From Cylindrodendrum hubeiense (taxonomy: Eukaryota; Ascomycota; Sordariomycetes; Hypocreales; Nectriaceae): a stretch of DNA of 64,000 bases. Shown one piece after another: positions 12,065 through 24,038 of the stretch. A program made the translations under genes and the position numbers. The DNA lies in contig JAANBB010000079.1 of the NCBI GenBank assembly GCA_014621425.1, forward strand, positions 1 to 64,000. Reading direction: 5' to 3'. Within the stretch, counting starts at the first letter, position 1; each line of letters starts with the position of its first letter. Under the pieces are notes generated by a model. It was given only the letters and a program-made list of their open reading frames with translations, was not told where the DNA came from and searched no databases.

Positions 12065-13800
12065 TCTTAAATGTGCATTGGTTGCGTATCTCCATCATTG
12101 AAACTGGTTGTTTTCTGGCGCACACTCCTCAGACGCAGGTGATTAGAGCTTACGGAACTGGGATCCAACATCGAGACTCCTCAGGTAGTTAAATCTTGCT
12201 CATAATTGCAGTAAACAAATGTATCCAACGAGTCAAATCCATTGATGCCGGTGTTAATGATGAGATAATTCATTCTTCCCCTTCTATGATAATCCAATAC
12301 AACGTACAAACTCTCGTCAATCATCAATTGTAATCGGCGGTACACTGTATAACAAACTTATTTAGTACCATGTTAGTGTCATTTTGAAGTAAGTTAGATT
12401 GTCTCGAATGTCGTATCGATGAAATTGGGTCCGGATTTGTCGTCAAAAAAGGCCAGTTAGGCTGTGACAACGGGTTCTTCACACCCTCGTTCTCGATCGG
12501 CGTTGGTGGGTAATGGGGATATGTCCAGGTACAGATGCTGTTACTGTTTCCGAAATTTTGATCAGAAATACAAGAGCAGAGAATGTTTTGAGTTGAAGCA
12601 TATACGGATCCACAATGTCCGTAGCTCTTATAATGTTAGCATCAAGAAGACGAAACCCTTCGGTATTTCCGTCAGTCACCGGCCTACTCTCGATTCTTAA
12701 CATATTTACCCCTTAATGCATTCCGTCAGTATCCTTTGTATTTCCAAGTCTCGGACGTTGAATAATTGTGAAATGCCAAGACAGTTGAGGTACTTTTGTT
12801 GGAAGCCCAGACGTAACCCCCACCATTGAACGACTGGATGTAAATGATGCGGAAGCCCATGACAGGTGATCGACAAATTGACAGGGGCACACGTCGCGTT
12901 TCAGCGTTTAGCCATGGCTGGCTCGTGCAGATTCACTGCGGACCATCCCGTAGCCACGTCAGCTTAAGCGGAACCGCCGCCGCATAGAAGGCGGACTTTG
13001 AGGCAATCCAAGGTCATGATTTTCGTTCTGATCCAGCTGTAACCTTGAAACTTGTAAGATAAACAGTCCAAGTTCAAATAACAAGAGAAACCCAACCTTG
13101 CAACATCAGATCGCGGGCTTGTGACACAGCTGCCGGCGCCCTTTGATCATCGGCGATAAGATGAATGGGGGTCCCGACTCCGGAGCTGAATAACCCCTGG
13201 AAATTCAACTGTTTCGATACAAGGGAAAAATGGGTCAGTGAATACGTTGATTCAGCCGCACTCCTAGCATGGTTTAATTCGTCTGGTCATCCCTGCAGAC
13301 AAGGCACTTGTGAGAACTGCAAGTGATCCCATCCACTTTAGGAATGTGCTGAAAGGCTATCTTGCCAGGATCTTATCCAGGTTTTCGTCGATTTTGATCG
13401 TATCTCATCTTTTTGACGCCACACATCAACGGCGGATCCTTAAAACACCCTCAAATCGACGCTATTGCAGGAAACTAGTGTAGGGCATCGAATGCCAAGA
13501 CTGATGTGGAACCGCCATGACCCACGTGGTGCCTGCGCGGAGCTAAAGAGAAGCCAGTTAACTGTCAATTACGTGACCTTGCATATCGCAAGTTTCAACG
13601 TGCACGGAAGCTGTGGGATTTTTAGTGCGTGTAAAAGGTCGTATGATTAACCCGGAAACCCTCCGCGCGTGAATTCCGCGTTTCGCAACCCTCATCCTAC
13701 AGACGCGCCATTTGACACATCCATAAGATGAAGAAACCGGTACCGATGCAAGGATGGAGGTCCATGGCCAGTTTCAAAGGAGCTGATAGCGCCCTTTAAA

Positions 13801-13815
13801 TTTATACATATATGG
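13801..13815 (+). promoter_or_regulatory. TATA-rich core promoter upstream of the GH5 gene
   Basis: The sequence tttatacatatatgg lies about 85-95 bp before ATG 13898, a suitable distance for a fungal TATA region. It is a motif match only. Confidence 0.35.
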
Positions 13816-13897
13816 GATCCTGTCTCTATTATATCTGTTTCCTGTAGATCCAGGAATCGGGGTTACATCATTAGCATACAACCTGTTTACGGTCACG

Positions 13898-15282
13898 ATG
13901 CTCTTCTCATCGGCACTATCTTTGTTCTTCGCCACGGCTGAGGCGTGGACAGTTCAGTCGCGGGGTAAGTTATTCATGCGCTGGAAATACTCTAAGATTT
14001 ACTAACAGAATACAGCTGCCGCACTTCAGAATGAACAGCCATTAACGGAAAGATGGCTGTCTAGTGTTGAGAAAATGCGTGGCGTCAACCTTGGTTCTCA
14101 GTTCATCGTCGAACGCTGGATGGCTGAAGATTCATGGGAAGACATGGGCTGCAGCAGTTATAATGACGAATGGGCTTGTGTTGAGGGCATCGGCCAGACC
14201 GCAGCTGACAAGGCTTTTAAGAAGCACTGGGCCTCCTGGACTACAGAGTCTGACATTAAACAGATTGTAAGCCTTGGGCTGAATACTGTCAGGATTCCTG
14301 TTGGCTTCTGGATACGCGAAGATCTTGTTTATGACGATGAGTATTATCCCCGTGGTGGTCTTACGTACCTTGACCGGATCGTTGGCTGGTGTAAACAACA
14401 TGGTCTTTACGTTATTATGGACCTTCACGGTGCTCCAGGATCGCAATCTCCATACGAGCAATTCACGGGACATGTAAGCGGGCACAAGTTTCGTCACGAC
14501 TTTAACGGCTATAAGACTAACGTATTACCTCAGTCTGTAAATCCCGGGTTCTATACCGCTGCGAACTACGAGCGGGCTTACAAGTTTCTCGAGTGGATGA
14601 CAAAGAGGATACATACTCATGATAACTATACATCCGTCGGAATGCTCCAGGTTCTTAATGAGCCCGTTCATGTTGCCGCCTGGAAGGAAGAGGCTGCCGA
14701 CATGATCAAGACCTTTTATCCCGCCGCATACGAGCGGATCCAAGATATGGAAAATGATCTAGAAATTGCCGATGCCGACCGCCTACACATTCAATTTATG
14801 GTTCGTGACTTCCTAAAGCTGGCCAAGCTGTTGCTTTTTTAAAGTACTGACTATGGGCATCCAAACAGGGTACATCGTGGGGTTCAGGCAATCCACGAAC
14901 ATATCTTCCGAGCCTCAACAACACTTTCTTCGACGCTCACCGATATCTTAGTTTTGATAAGCGTATCACGATGTCGAAGGCGGGCTACATTAAAACGGCT
15001 TGCGCCGACGACATGGGCCGCAATGTCGTCGTCGGCGAGTGGTCACTTTCAGTCAATAGCACCTTGAAGAATACGGATGAGTTCAAGATTGAGGGACAAA
15101 AGACCTGGTACACAAGTTACTGGGCTGCGCAAGCTCAGTCGTTTGAGCGATCCAACGGCTGGATCTTCTGGTCGTGGAAATGCGATGGGAGGGATGATTG
15201 GCGATGGTGCTACAAGTCTGCTGTGGCCGCAGGCGTCATTCCTAAAGATGCCGGTACCGCCGATAGCCTTAGTCCATGCTAG
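13898..15282 (+). CDS. Secreted GH5 glycoside hydrolase, probable endo-1,6-beta-glucanase (ExgB/Neg1-like)
   Basis: Exons are 13898-13964, 14016-14800 and 14869-15282, giving 421 aa. Introns of 51 and 68 bp close in frame. A signal peptide (MLFSSALSLFFATAEA) opens the protein. The GH5 fold begins at MRGVNLGSQFIVERWMAED, typical of the fungal beta-1,6-glucanase branch. The acid/base glutamate is in LNEP (E238) and the nucleophile in VVGEWS (E341). RIPVGFW and DLHGAPGSQ are also conserved. By family knowledge the enzyme hydrolyses beta-1,6-glucan in fungal walls or external pustulan-like polymers outside the cell. Exo-1,3-glucanase is the alternative within GH5. The length matches the family. 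Confidence 0.88.
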
Positions 15283-16224
15283 TCGAGTCGGCCTCGGAGT
15301 GGATAATTGTGGAGAGTTGAGGGAATAGAACATTTGGGTTTTCCATTTTGAAAATGAAATGCAGACTAGTGACCGTTTTTTAACCTTAAATACATTCTTC
15401 ACTTTATTTTGGTGTCTCCCGCAGTGGGGTGAGATTTCAACATGTTTATCCCACACACGCGTTGCCGATTCTAGGCCATCCCGCTGCCATTGTGTGGCAC
15501 GACTGGACAATTCGCGATTAGGACAGGAACTGTGAACAGGGGTTGTGCGGGGAAGGAACGCGGTGCTCGGCGGCTACATCACTAGATTGGTGGGAAGCTG
15601 ATGGCGCGATCCGGATGGATGATGATGTGCCCTGCATCTGCCTACATGAGATTGCGCGATGACCTATCGGATCGCTATATCTAGACAGAACCATCCCAGA
15701 ATATCTTGGCTTCCTGGAAATCCCATCGCCGTTGCTACGTTAAACGGACTGATATCGGAGGCGCAACCTTCACGTTGCATTGAGATCAGCCGGTGAGAAC
15801 ACCTTGCCATGGGAATGGGCATATGGTGGTGGGCAATGAGGGCTTATCAGGTCACAGACCCGGTCCGAGGCCCGCAGCTTGCCTGGCTTACCCTGAATTT
15901 CTGTCTGTAAAATGTCGGGGAGGGTAAATTCTAGACCCAAGATGAGGAGATCATCATTTATCCCACCGGACTACCCTGGCTCTTCTTGTCAGATCGACGC
16001 AACAGTCTTCGTCACGCAATCTAGTGGGATTAATACGATGTACTCGATGTTGGAAGGATTTAATCCTGGAGATAAGATAATGCAGAAATTGTATACTTCA
16101 AGAAATACCATATAAACATCCATTGGGAGCAGCATATTCAGAATTTCCGTCAGCGAGTGTGGTTTCATCACGACCGCAGACTACTTCTTACCTGGATTGA
16201 ACAAAGACCTAAGTGATACGCGAT
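15283..16224. other. Intergenic between GH5 and MFS genes
   Basis: About 0.94 kb without a supported gene. It contains the MFS promoter. Nothing repeated was seen. Confidence 0.5.
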
Positions 16225-17802
16225 ATGGCAGTCTCAAACGACGAGAAGGGTCGTGAAATTGGTCATGAGTCTGAAGTTGACCATGGTCATAACCTTTCTA
16301 AATCTTCGACCCCGCCTACAATCACTGTGCAGGAAGACGATGATCAGATTATCCAAAGGGTACCAAAGAAAACATGGAGGTCTTATATCTGGGATACCCT
16401 CGATAAATCACCGGAAGAACGGAGGTTTCTTTTTAAGCTCGACGCCATTATCTTGACTTTTGCAAGCATTGGCTATTTCAGCAAGAACCTCAATCAAATC
16501 AACATCAACAATGCCTTTGCTTCTGGGATGAAGGAAGACCTTGGCATGTACGGTAACCAGCTCAATTACATGCAAACCTGCTGGACGATCGGTTACGTGC
16601 TAGGAGAAATCCCGAGGTGAATAATCGTCACGTACAAAAGCAAATGAGACATCTCGTTAATATTATATAGCAACCTACTGCTGACCCGTGTGCGGCCATC
16701 TATCTGGATCCCGTGCTGCGAGGTCACCTGGTCCGTCTTGACAATTCTTCTCGCCAAATGCACCAGTTACCGCCAGATGTACGCCTTGCGCTTCTTTATC
16801 GGACTCTCTGAAAGTGCCTTCTATCCTGGAATGCAGTATGTCATTGGCTCATGGTATCGCAAAGACGAGCTCGCGAAACGTTCCTGCATTTTCCATGCTA
16901 GTGGCGGCATTGGAGGTATGTTTTCTGGGTACCTAATGGCCTCCGTCTACAAGCTAGGTGGAAAACATGGCTTCAAAGGCTGGCAGTGGCTGTTTATTAT
17001 CGACACCGTCATCTCTCTTCCACTTGCTCTACTCAGCTTCTTCTTTCTTCCCGATGTACCAGAGATCGATAAGTCTTGGTATCTATCAAAGAAGGAGATT
17101 GAGTTTGCAAAAAAGCGTATGGAATACGAAGGACGAGCGAAACGGGCACCGTTTACCAAAGCCAAAATAAAGAAGATATTCTCCAGTTGGCACATATACG
17201 CACTGCCCGTGCTGTATATCTTCTTCAACAATGGTTGCGGGACGAGCTCGCAGCCAGCCTTCCAACTTTGGCTTAAAAGCGAGGGCCGCAGCGTTCACGA
17301 TATCAACATCTACCCGACCATCACTTCAGCAGTCGATATCGTCGTCACGTTGATGTACGCATGGTCATCAGACACAATATTTCGCGGATCTCGGTGGCCC
17401 CCAATAGTCTTCTCGGGCTGTGTCAATCTTTTCGTGAACATAACTCTATCTATTTGGAATATCCCGAATGGTCTGAAATGGGCGGCTTACATCATGGCTG
17501 GCTTTGCGGGCGGCATCAGTGGCCTCACTTTTGCATGGGCCCACGAAATCTGCAAAGACGACAATGAAGAAAGGGCTCTCGTTACAGGAGCCATGAACGA
17601 AATGGCGTACGTTTTCCAAGCTTGGTTACCTCTTTTGATCTGGCAGCAAGTTGAGGCTCCACTCTATCCCAAGGGTTACAAAACAATGGCTTGCATTGCA
17701 TTTAGTCTCATTGCAACTGCATTTACTATTCGGTACCTCCATGGGCGAGAGGAAGGACAAAAGAAGAAGGCGGAATCTGAGGCTGAAACAGAAACTCAAT
17801 AA
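16225..17802 (+). CDS. MFS carrier, Dal5/allantoate-permease family, pantothenate-transporter-like
   Basis: Exons are 16225-16616 and 16671-17802 (54-bp intron), giving 507 aa. ATG 16225 is the first ATG; a GTG four codons earlier is not a credible start. The N-terminus is a polar cytosolic tail. The first membrane segment region reads LDAIILTFASIGYFSKNLNQINI, followed by NNAFASGMKEDLGMYGNQLN, strongly recalling fungal Liz1/Fen2 anion:cation symporters. About 12 hydrophobic segments follow, with FFIGLSESAFYPGMQYVIGS in the expected place. Liz1-like proteins import pantothenate, but substrate cannot be fixed from sequence. The C-terminal tail is acidic and basic mixed. Confidence 0.85.
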
Positions 17803-18416
17803 ACTAGACCGGATCTGGCTTCTCGGGTCGACGTTTCTGGTCTCCACGATGTATCCACCATCTGGCTGGTTTCAGTGAATCATAGTAAATACGATAGTTC
17901 ATGACAATCATTGTCCCCAAATCAAGACCACTGTTTCCACAGGCTACAGGCTATCAATCACGATTCAAATGTTCTAGCCAGCAATTTCCACTATACGAGT
18001 TAGCAAAGTCAGGCGGACTACAGTCCGTAACGGGTCAAATGTCCCAGCCAGGGCTGACGAAGAGAAGCCCACAGCCGGAGGGGCAAGAACGCTCGAGGCG
18101 ATGTATATTAGGTAAGATGACGTGATGGGATTCAGTTTCTGTCCAGTTAGGATAGTAAAGTGACGCAGTGATCATTGCACGTGAGATCCTCCCTCCGTAG
18201 CTGTGACAATCCGCCACTGACAGCGTAGGTATCGGACTCCACACCTGCTGCCTAAAACACGCCATTCTCAACTTTTATATACGTGTCGTTCTTTTATCCT
18301 CTCATATGGAAAGTTTGAGTGGGTTTTCACTATCCCACTAGCACTATACATGAAAACTGAACGGACACAATCGCGAAATACTTAAAGATAGGCATTACCA
18401 AAGTTTCTGGAGAATC

Positions 18417-18776
18417 ATGAACGAATTACCAAGAAGTAAGTCATTATATCAACTGTCAATCGGGTCTTTGTTGCTGAGCATTATAGATGATATCAGTAGT
18501 GTGCCTTCTGGATCTGCCGAAAAACCCGGCATTCCAAACAAAGACAAATCTAGCAATGAACAGGATTGGGTAATTGTGGAAAATCAGGGAGTTCATATGG
18601 AGCAGCCTTCATGCACCGGGTGCAGCAGTACCAGCAGTAGTGTAGAGATTACTGTGGGCTGGGGGCAATGGAAGCGTACTGTGTTCTCATGTGAAGGGAC
18701 GGTAACTACCGCGTGTGAGCACTCACAATATGTTCATGATGGTACAACAAAACCGGACCATGGTACGGCAAGTTGA
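18417..18776 (+). CDS. Hypothetical ORF, 119 aa
   Basis: An ATG-initiated frame of 119 codons. It is serine-rich with a cysteine/serine patch (SCTGCSSTSSS). It has one moderately hydrophobic stretch near the N-terminus but no convincing signal peptide. No family was recognised and no introns are implied. It may be fortuitous. Confidence 0.22.
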   Translation: MNELPRSKSLYQLSIGSLLLSIIDDISSVPSGSAEKPGIPNKDKSSNEQDWVIVENQGVHMEQPSCTGCSSTSSSVEITVGWGQWKRTVFSCEGTVTTACEHSQYVHDGTTKPDHGTAS

Positions 18777-19261
18777 AGACAATCTAGTACATCTGAGTTC
18801 GATGTCGAGGTTCTTTCTCGATTTCCGATTACATTACGCTCTGCACACCGTTTTAATTAATATATATCCACGTGAACAAAATCTCCGCTGCACCTGTGTA
18901 CGTGTATCATTGAACTAGGGACCGAAAAGAAAGATGCGAGGGTGGAGTGAATAGCAACGTAAACCCAAGGCCTTCAGCACCATTTAAATAACGCAACCCA
19001 AGAAGGATACTGAGCTCTCGGATTTCATTTGTGTTATTTCGCGTGTCTGAGTGAGGAATAAGGGGAGACGGTGAAACTCTTTTGAGAATTATCGCATGAT
19101 GAATCGCAGATACAAGCCGTGGTTTTGAGAGGGATCGTGGTGGGGGAATCCTTCACATGATTCCGTCATGAAGATAATTTTATTAATTCTAAAAAGTCTG
19201 AGTGTCGTTAGAGGGATCATGGGTATTGTAAGCGGCTTTGAGGCTCAATCCGATTGCCGAT

Positions 19262-19550
19262 GTCACCTTCCTCCCAGTCTTCCGCATTGACCGGTGTAGA
19301 CCGGCATTCAGACAGGGATTTACAACCGCAACGTGTGCGCATGCGTCAAGTACATAGTACAACGAAACATCAGCAAATGTGGACCTTGATAGCACACCGC
19401 CTACAGTACACAGTATTAGCTTTCAGTACTCAGGCTCAGTTTAGTTGTCGATGATATCTTCCTTACAGTCATCATCCGCCTTGTCCCATTAAACTAGGTT
19501 TTTTCAGACAAGGATTTATAAGAGCGGCGTGCGCGCACGCGTCAGCAACT
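19262..19550 (+). repeat. Diverged duplication of an about 90-bp segment
   Basis: The segment starting at about 19262 and the one starting at about 19456 share order and sequence, including cagaca(g/a)ggattta and then gtgcgc(a/g)(t/c)gcgtca. The copies are about 195 bp apart and differ at many sites. I see no coding function. Confidence 0.4.
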
Positions 19551-20477
19551 ATATTATTAAAGCGCCGGCAGGTGGGAGATTGATTGATCCATCACAGCGC
19601 ACTGTTTAGGTCCTTCCTCGCCCCTGTTTCACTGTACTGAGGCGAGATCGGCAGTTGACATGTATGATGCAACACGGATTAATCTAAACACGTTGAGCTA
19701 GCCAGAAGGGGATTCTCCCGAGACCCGCATACACGAAGGAAGGGCCTACATGTACGTACATGTATTCATGATAAGACACAACACGAGTAGCTTACGTCTA
19801 CATAGTATAGCCCTACAGGGTAATATTATAGGAGCTGACGTAAAACAGAGTGGACTCTGGTCGTGGATGAGAAAGTTCACATGCGGAGACTCCGAGAAAC
19901 AGAAACTCTGCTCCAAATGCTATTTTGCAATCGAAAGCGACTAATGCCATGATCACCTCAGTCGCACGTTCTGCAATTGAAATTGGATTCAACTGTACAT
20001 ACTTAGAAGGTTTTCTAGGCTGTTTCCTGTCGGTCTTCAATACTAGTGTAATGAGTCAGGCAAGACCGCGTGATTCTACTCCATTCTACGTAAACGAGAT
20101 TTTGGGCGTTTTCTAGATATAATACCGTCACATTAACTTAGGGATCATTGAGAATTTTTAAGAGTTTCGACTGCTGTCGTTAGGGATACTTTAATTTTGT
20201 ATAGTGTTTACGCTTAAATTTTCAAGGATTAAAGGACATAACTGCACACCAATGTGAAATGTCCGTAATTTACATAAAGTCGTTCAACAGTTGAGGTATT
20301 TTTATTATGACTACATTATTAGCATTGTTTATCCACTTGGTATCTGTACCTTGTTTACTCATATTCCAGACATCTGTGACCGCTCCCAAGGCCGTGGGGC
20401 AAAAAAAGTCGTGATGCCGCGTCAGCGTTGTAAATAAAGCCAACAAGTGGATAGAATATGCACCAGAAACATTAAGG

Positions 20478-20735
20478 TTACATCCCAGTTCCTATATTGA
20501 CTGGGATAATGTGTAAACCTCCGGCAGTTTTCCAATCGAAGCCTTCTAATTCGCCGATCAGTCGTGCGTAGTGCCGTATCCGTGCTCCCACATCCCGTGG
20601 GGGGCGGACAGCATCATCAAGAGAATTAACTGTGGAGTCTTCGATGAGGCTCGTATTGAATGATGACGACGCTGCCAAGACAAGAGGGAGATGCAGATCC
20701 GCAAGTCGACTACGCGACGTTTCCCAGAGCTCCTT
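20478..20735 (-). pseudogene. Possible coding remnant without a start codon
   Basis: Between stops at about 20738 and 20478 the minus strand is open for 85 codons. It reads like real protein (ELWETSRSRLADLHLPLVLA, later RIRHYARLIGELEGFDW) but has no ATG. It may be the tail of a lost gene or an unrecognised internal exon. No family was recognised. Confidence 0.2.
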
Positions 20736-20900
20736 TTAACAGCTTTCAGAACCGATGATTACAAAAGGCCATGCATGGAACGCAATTCAACAAATGCTTC
20801 ACCAACTACCCACTAACAATCCTTCCTAACATCTTCTACCTTTCGTCCTTGTCTTATTTGCAACTGAGTTTACGAGTGATTAGACCAGCTCATTGACATC

Positions 20901-21934
20901 ATGAAGCTCTCCTCAGTTCTCTACTCAACTGCTTTGATCGCGGGTCAGGTTGTTGCTCACCCACATCATGATGTTTCTCCTGCTGTCGCTAAGCGCCATT
21001 CGAACCTTTCGAAACGATGTGCCGCCGGAGCCGCAAGCCTGAACCAGAAGAGATATGAGAGACGCAACAAAATGAAGCGTGACCTTGAGAAACAAAGTGG
21101 CAACGCAACCTACGAAATCACTACTGAGGCCCCATACTACGATGTCATTCAGAATGATACATGCGTCTTGACACCCGATGTCACCGCTGGTCCTTACTAC
21201 TGGCCAAGATCGGAGACTCTTCGTCAGGATATGTCTGAGGGGCAGCCAGGCGTGCCTCTCCTTATGGATATCGGTATTCTGGATATGAACACCTGCGAGC
21301 CTCTGCCTAATGCTCTCGTGGTCTTCTGGCACTGCAACGCCACTGGAAGTTACTCAAGCTTCACTGGCCGTGATCCCAACACCAAGTTCCCAGACCTCCT
21401 ATCTGAGTTGAATATCACCGACTTCACCATCGGTGAAACGGACCTTCACACGGACGACACAACCTGGCTGCGGGGAATGTGGCCTACCAATGAAGATGGT
21501 ACGATGGAAATGAAGACAGTATTCCCTGGTTTTTACGTGGAGCGCACTATTCACGTCCACGTCCAAGGCAAGTTTAAATTCCGCAGAACTATTTTGGACT
21601 CGAAATCTGACCTCAACCAGTCTACACTGACTGGGTACTTCACTCCAATGGCACAATCTCCTCTGGTAATGCTGTTTCTACAGGCCAGCTGTACTTTAAC
21701 GAAAGCCTTTCAGAAGAAATCATGGCCCTAGAGCCATACGCCAGCCACACTGAGATTGAGCGAACAACTAACGGTGTTGACACTCTATATTCGAGCAGCA
21801 CTGACGGAGGTTTCAACCCTGTCTTCAACATTGTTGCAATGGACGGAGAAAATGTTGAGAATGGAATGATCGGATACCTTACTATTGGGGTAGACTCGAC
21901 CGCTGTTGATGCGAACGGACTGAGTCTGAATTAG
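20901..21934 (+). CDS. Secreted intradiol ring-cleavage dioxygenase-like protein
   Basis: Exons are 20901-21567 and 21621-21934, giving 326 aa. The 53-bp intron has a GC-AG boundary (AAG|gcaagt ... aaccag), which is the only way I found to keep the conserved frame. A signal peptide (MKLSSVLYSTALIAGQVVA) is followed by a KR-rich propeptide-like region. Iron ligands of the intradiol family are in place: Tyr in AGPYYW (99/100), Tyr212 in FPGFYVERT, and His218 and His220 in IHVHV. By family knowledge, extracellular members open catechol-type rings between the hydroxyls; fungal secreted ones are poorly characterised. Its neighbour is a monocarboxylate-type carrier 394 bp downstream on the same strand. 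Confidence 0.87.
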
Positions 21935-22327
21935 ACCTTGCTGCTAAGATGATAGATTTTTCGTATCTCGGTATAGACGCGCTCATAGCGCAAGTGGAAA
22001 GCTGTTGATTGGTTTATTGTTTTGTGATTAATTGCCAGACAGTCGAATTTTTAGATGAATCTACAAAACAATGATGCGAGTACTGCGTGTCTGAGCTTGC
22101 TATAATTAGCAGCAACCCTTGTCCTAGTGTCTCAAGCCACAAACTATTACTGATATCGCGGTGTTCCTCGTGGAATGACTCAGCGGAGCTTTCCAAATGC
22201 AAGGCCTGTAATAATCTCTCGCAATTAGTCGTTGCTCCTTTGCCCGCTTGGGGCTAATCGTCAGTCTTTTTGTACTCCTGCGATGTCGGAATTGCAATGC
22301 GTCTGATTGGCCAAGCTAACGACGGGA
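21935..22327. other. Intergenic, 393 bp
   Basis: This separates the dioxygenase-like gene from the carrier downstream. No motif was recognised beyond being the carrier's presumed promoter. Confidence 0.5.
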
Positions 22328-23959
22328 ATGACGGAGGATCACCTCGCCTCCTCATCTGAAAGCGCCGAGATCCGAACAGACCAATCCCGTATCGCGGCCC
22401 GTCAGCGAAATTTGGAGCTAGAGTCATCCTCTTTTACATTTCGCCAAATAAAAGAGCAATTTTCGGCCTGGATCGAGAGAGAATCTTTGCGTTGGCATCA
22501 TTACATTCCTCTTTCAACATATCCATCTCAAGACATGTCGTCTGAGACACTCCACGAGCTGGACGAGCTTCGCTCTCCAAGTTCTCCAGCTGAGCAGCGA
22601 CCCACCGAGCGGTCTGAAGATCAGACGTCAATTGACGCTCTTCCTCCAACCGATCGAGGACGCGGGGCCTACATTGCTCTCGCTTGTTGCACAGCTGCCC
22701 AAGCGCCGATCTGGGGCATGTCAGCGGCTCGTCTGGACGGGGCCAATCACTAACAAGTTACAGGGTATTCTGTCGCCTTCGGAATCTTCCAGGAGTATTA
22801 TACCGCGCAAGGCGATATCGATGCCTCTGCAAGCGCCATTGCCTCAATCGGGGCCTGTCAGACCGGCATCATGTATCTATTGATGCCACTGGCCTTCATG
22901 GCTCTGAACCGATACCCGCGCCTCCGGAGATGGTGTGGGCCGCTTGGACTTCTCATCACTGTGGCGAGCCTCACAGCATCGGCTTTTGCCAACACGATTG
23001 GCGCCCTCATTGTGACCCAGGGTGTACTCTACGCCCTAGGATGCAGTCTAATCTTTAGTCCCATCTCTCTCTATATGGATGAGTGGTTCGTCGAACGCAA
23101 GGGCTTTGCTTACGGCGTCATGTGGGCTGGAAAGTCGGCCGTCGGTGTCGCAATGCCCTTCTTGTTCAGTGCCTTACTACAGAGATTCGGCCTTCGGTCT
23201 ACTCTTATCTCGTGGGCTGTCGCCTCGGTGGTATTGACGTCCCCGACACTGCTTTTCCTCAAGCCTCGTGTCGAGCCCAGCCGCGACTCTCGACCCCGCC
23301 CGATCTGCTTCTCCTTCCTCAAGTCTGCGTCATTCTGGATGCTTCAGATCGGAATCATCATTCAATCTTTGGGGTATCTCATGCCAAGCACATACCTGGC
23401 CAGTTATGCCGCCACCATCGGGCTGTCAACTGTCAGTGGTCCGCTCCTATTGGCCCTCTTTTCTCTGGCTTCAGTCCCTGGCTCCCTCATTCACGGCATG
23501 CTTGGTGACCGGGTTTCAGCGTCCAAGGTGATCGTAGTATCATCTCTCGGGAGTGCTCTTCCGGTCTTCCTCTTGTGGGGTCTCAGCCGTCACATCAGCA
23601 CCATGGTACTCTTTGTAGTATTTTATGGGTTTTTCGCCGGTGGGTTCAGCGCCACTTGGTCAGCTGCACTGCAGGAAATCAAGGGTGACAATACATCCAT
23701 TGATACGTCTCTCATTTTTGGTATGCTCCTTGGTGGACGAGGTCTTGGGTTCGTCGTCGCCGGGCCTCTGAGTGGAGCTCTTGTTTCTGCCGGGGGCGCT
23801 ATTTCTGGGAACGCCCTGGGATATGCGACCCAATATGGTCCTATGATTCTTTGCACAGGTATTACAGCAATTTTGGGAGCCTGGGCGCCGCTTTGGAAGG
23901 CGACCAAGATTGTAGGCTCGAGAGGAGTTGGGGCGTGTATGCGGGTGACTGCGGCTTAA
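22328..23959 (+). CDS. MFS carrier, monocarboxylate-transporter-like (MCT family)
   Basis: Exons are 22328-22715 and 22764-23959, giving 527 aa. The 48-bp intron again needs a GC donor (TGGG|gcatgt ... ttacag), yielding WGYSVAFGIFQEYY, the usual first-helix signature of fungal MCT-like carriers. The first ATG is 22328; an upstream in-frame TTG is ignored. The first about 110 residues are a hydrophilic cytosolic tail, then about 12 membrane segments. Loop 2-3 reads SLYMDEWFVERKGFAYG, matching the family's DEWF..RKG motif. Riboflavin or monocarboxylate uptake is known for relatives, but the substrate is unknown here. Its stop is 79 bp from the stop of the convergent methyltransferase gene. Confidence 0.85.
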
Positions 23960-24038
23960 ATGGTGAGAACTGTGTCAAAATTCAATCCTTTCTTTTCTTG
24001 CATTTCTTTGCTTCTCTACACTTTTCGGCCAACTACTG

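Larger units (their letters stand above)
11060..13897. other. Gene-poor interval, about 2.8 kb
   Basis: No intact gene was found. A 130-codon minus-strand frame at 11672-12064 is listed separately. The stretch 12064-12703 also carries long protein-like minus-strand frames with interruptions, which could be remnants of one decayed gene. The last about 100 bp is the GH5 promoter. Confidence 0.45.
17803..20900. other. Gene-poor interval, about 3.1 kb
   Basis: No secure gene. It includes a 119-codon plus-strand frame (18417-18776), a diverged sequence duplication (19262-19550) and an ATG-less minus-strand frame (20478-20735). The last 200 bp is the promoter and leader of the dioxygenase-like gene. 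Confidence 0.5.
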
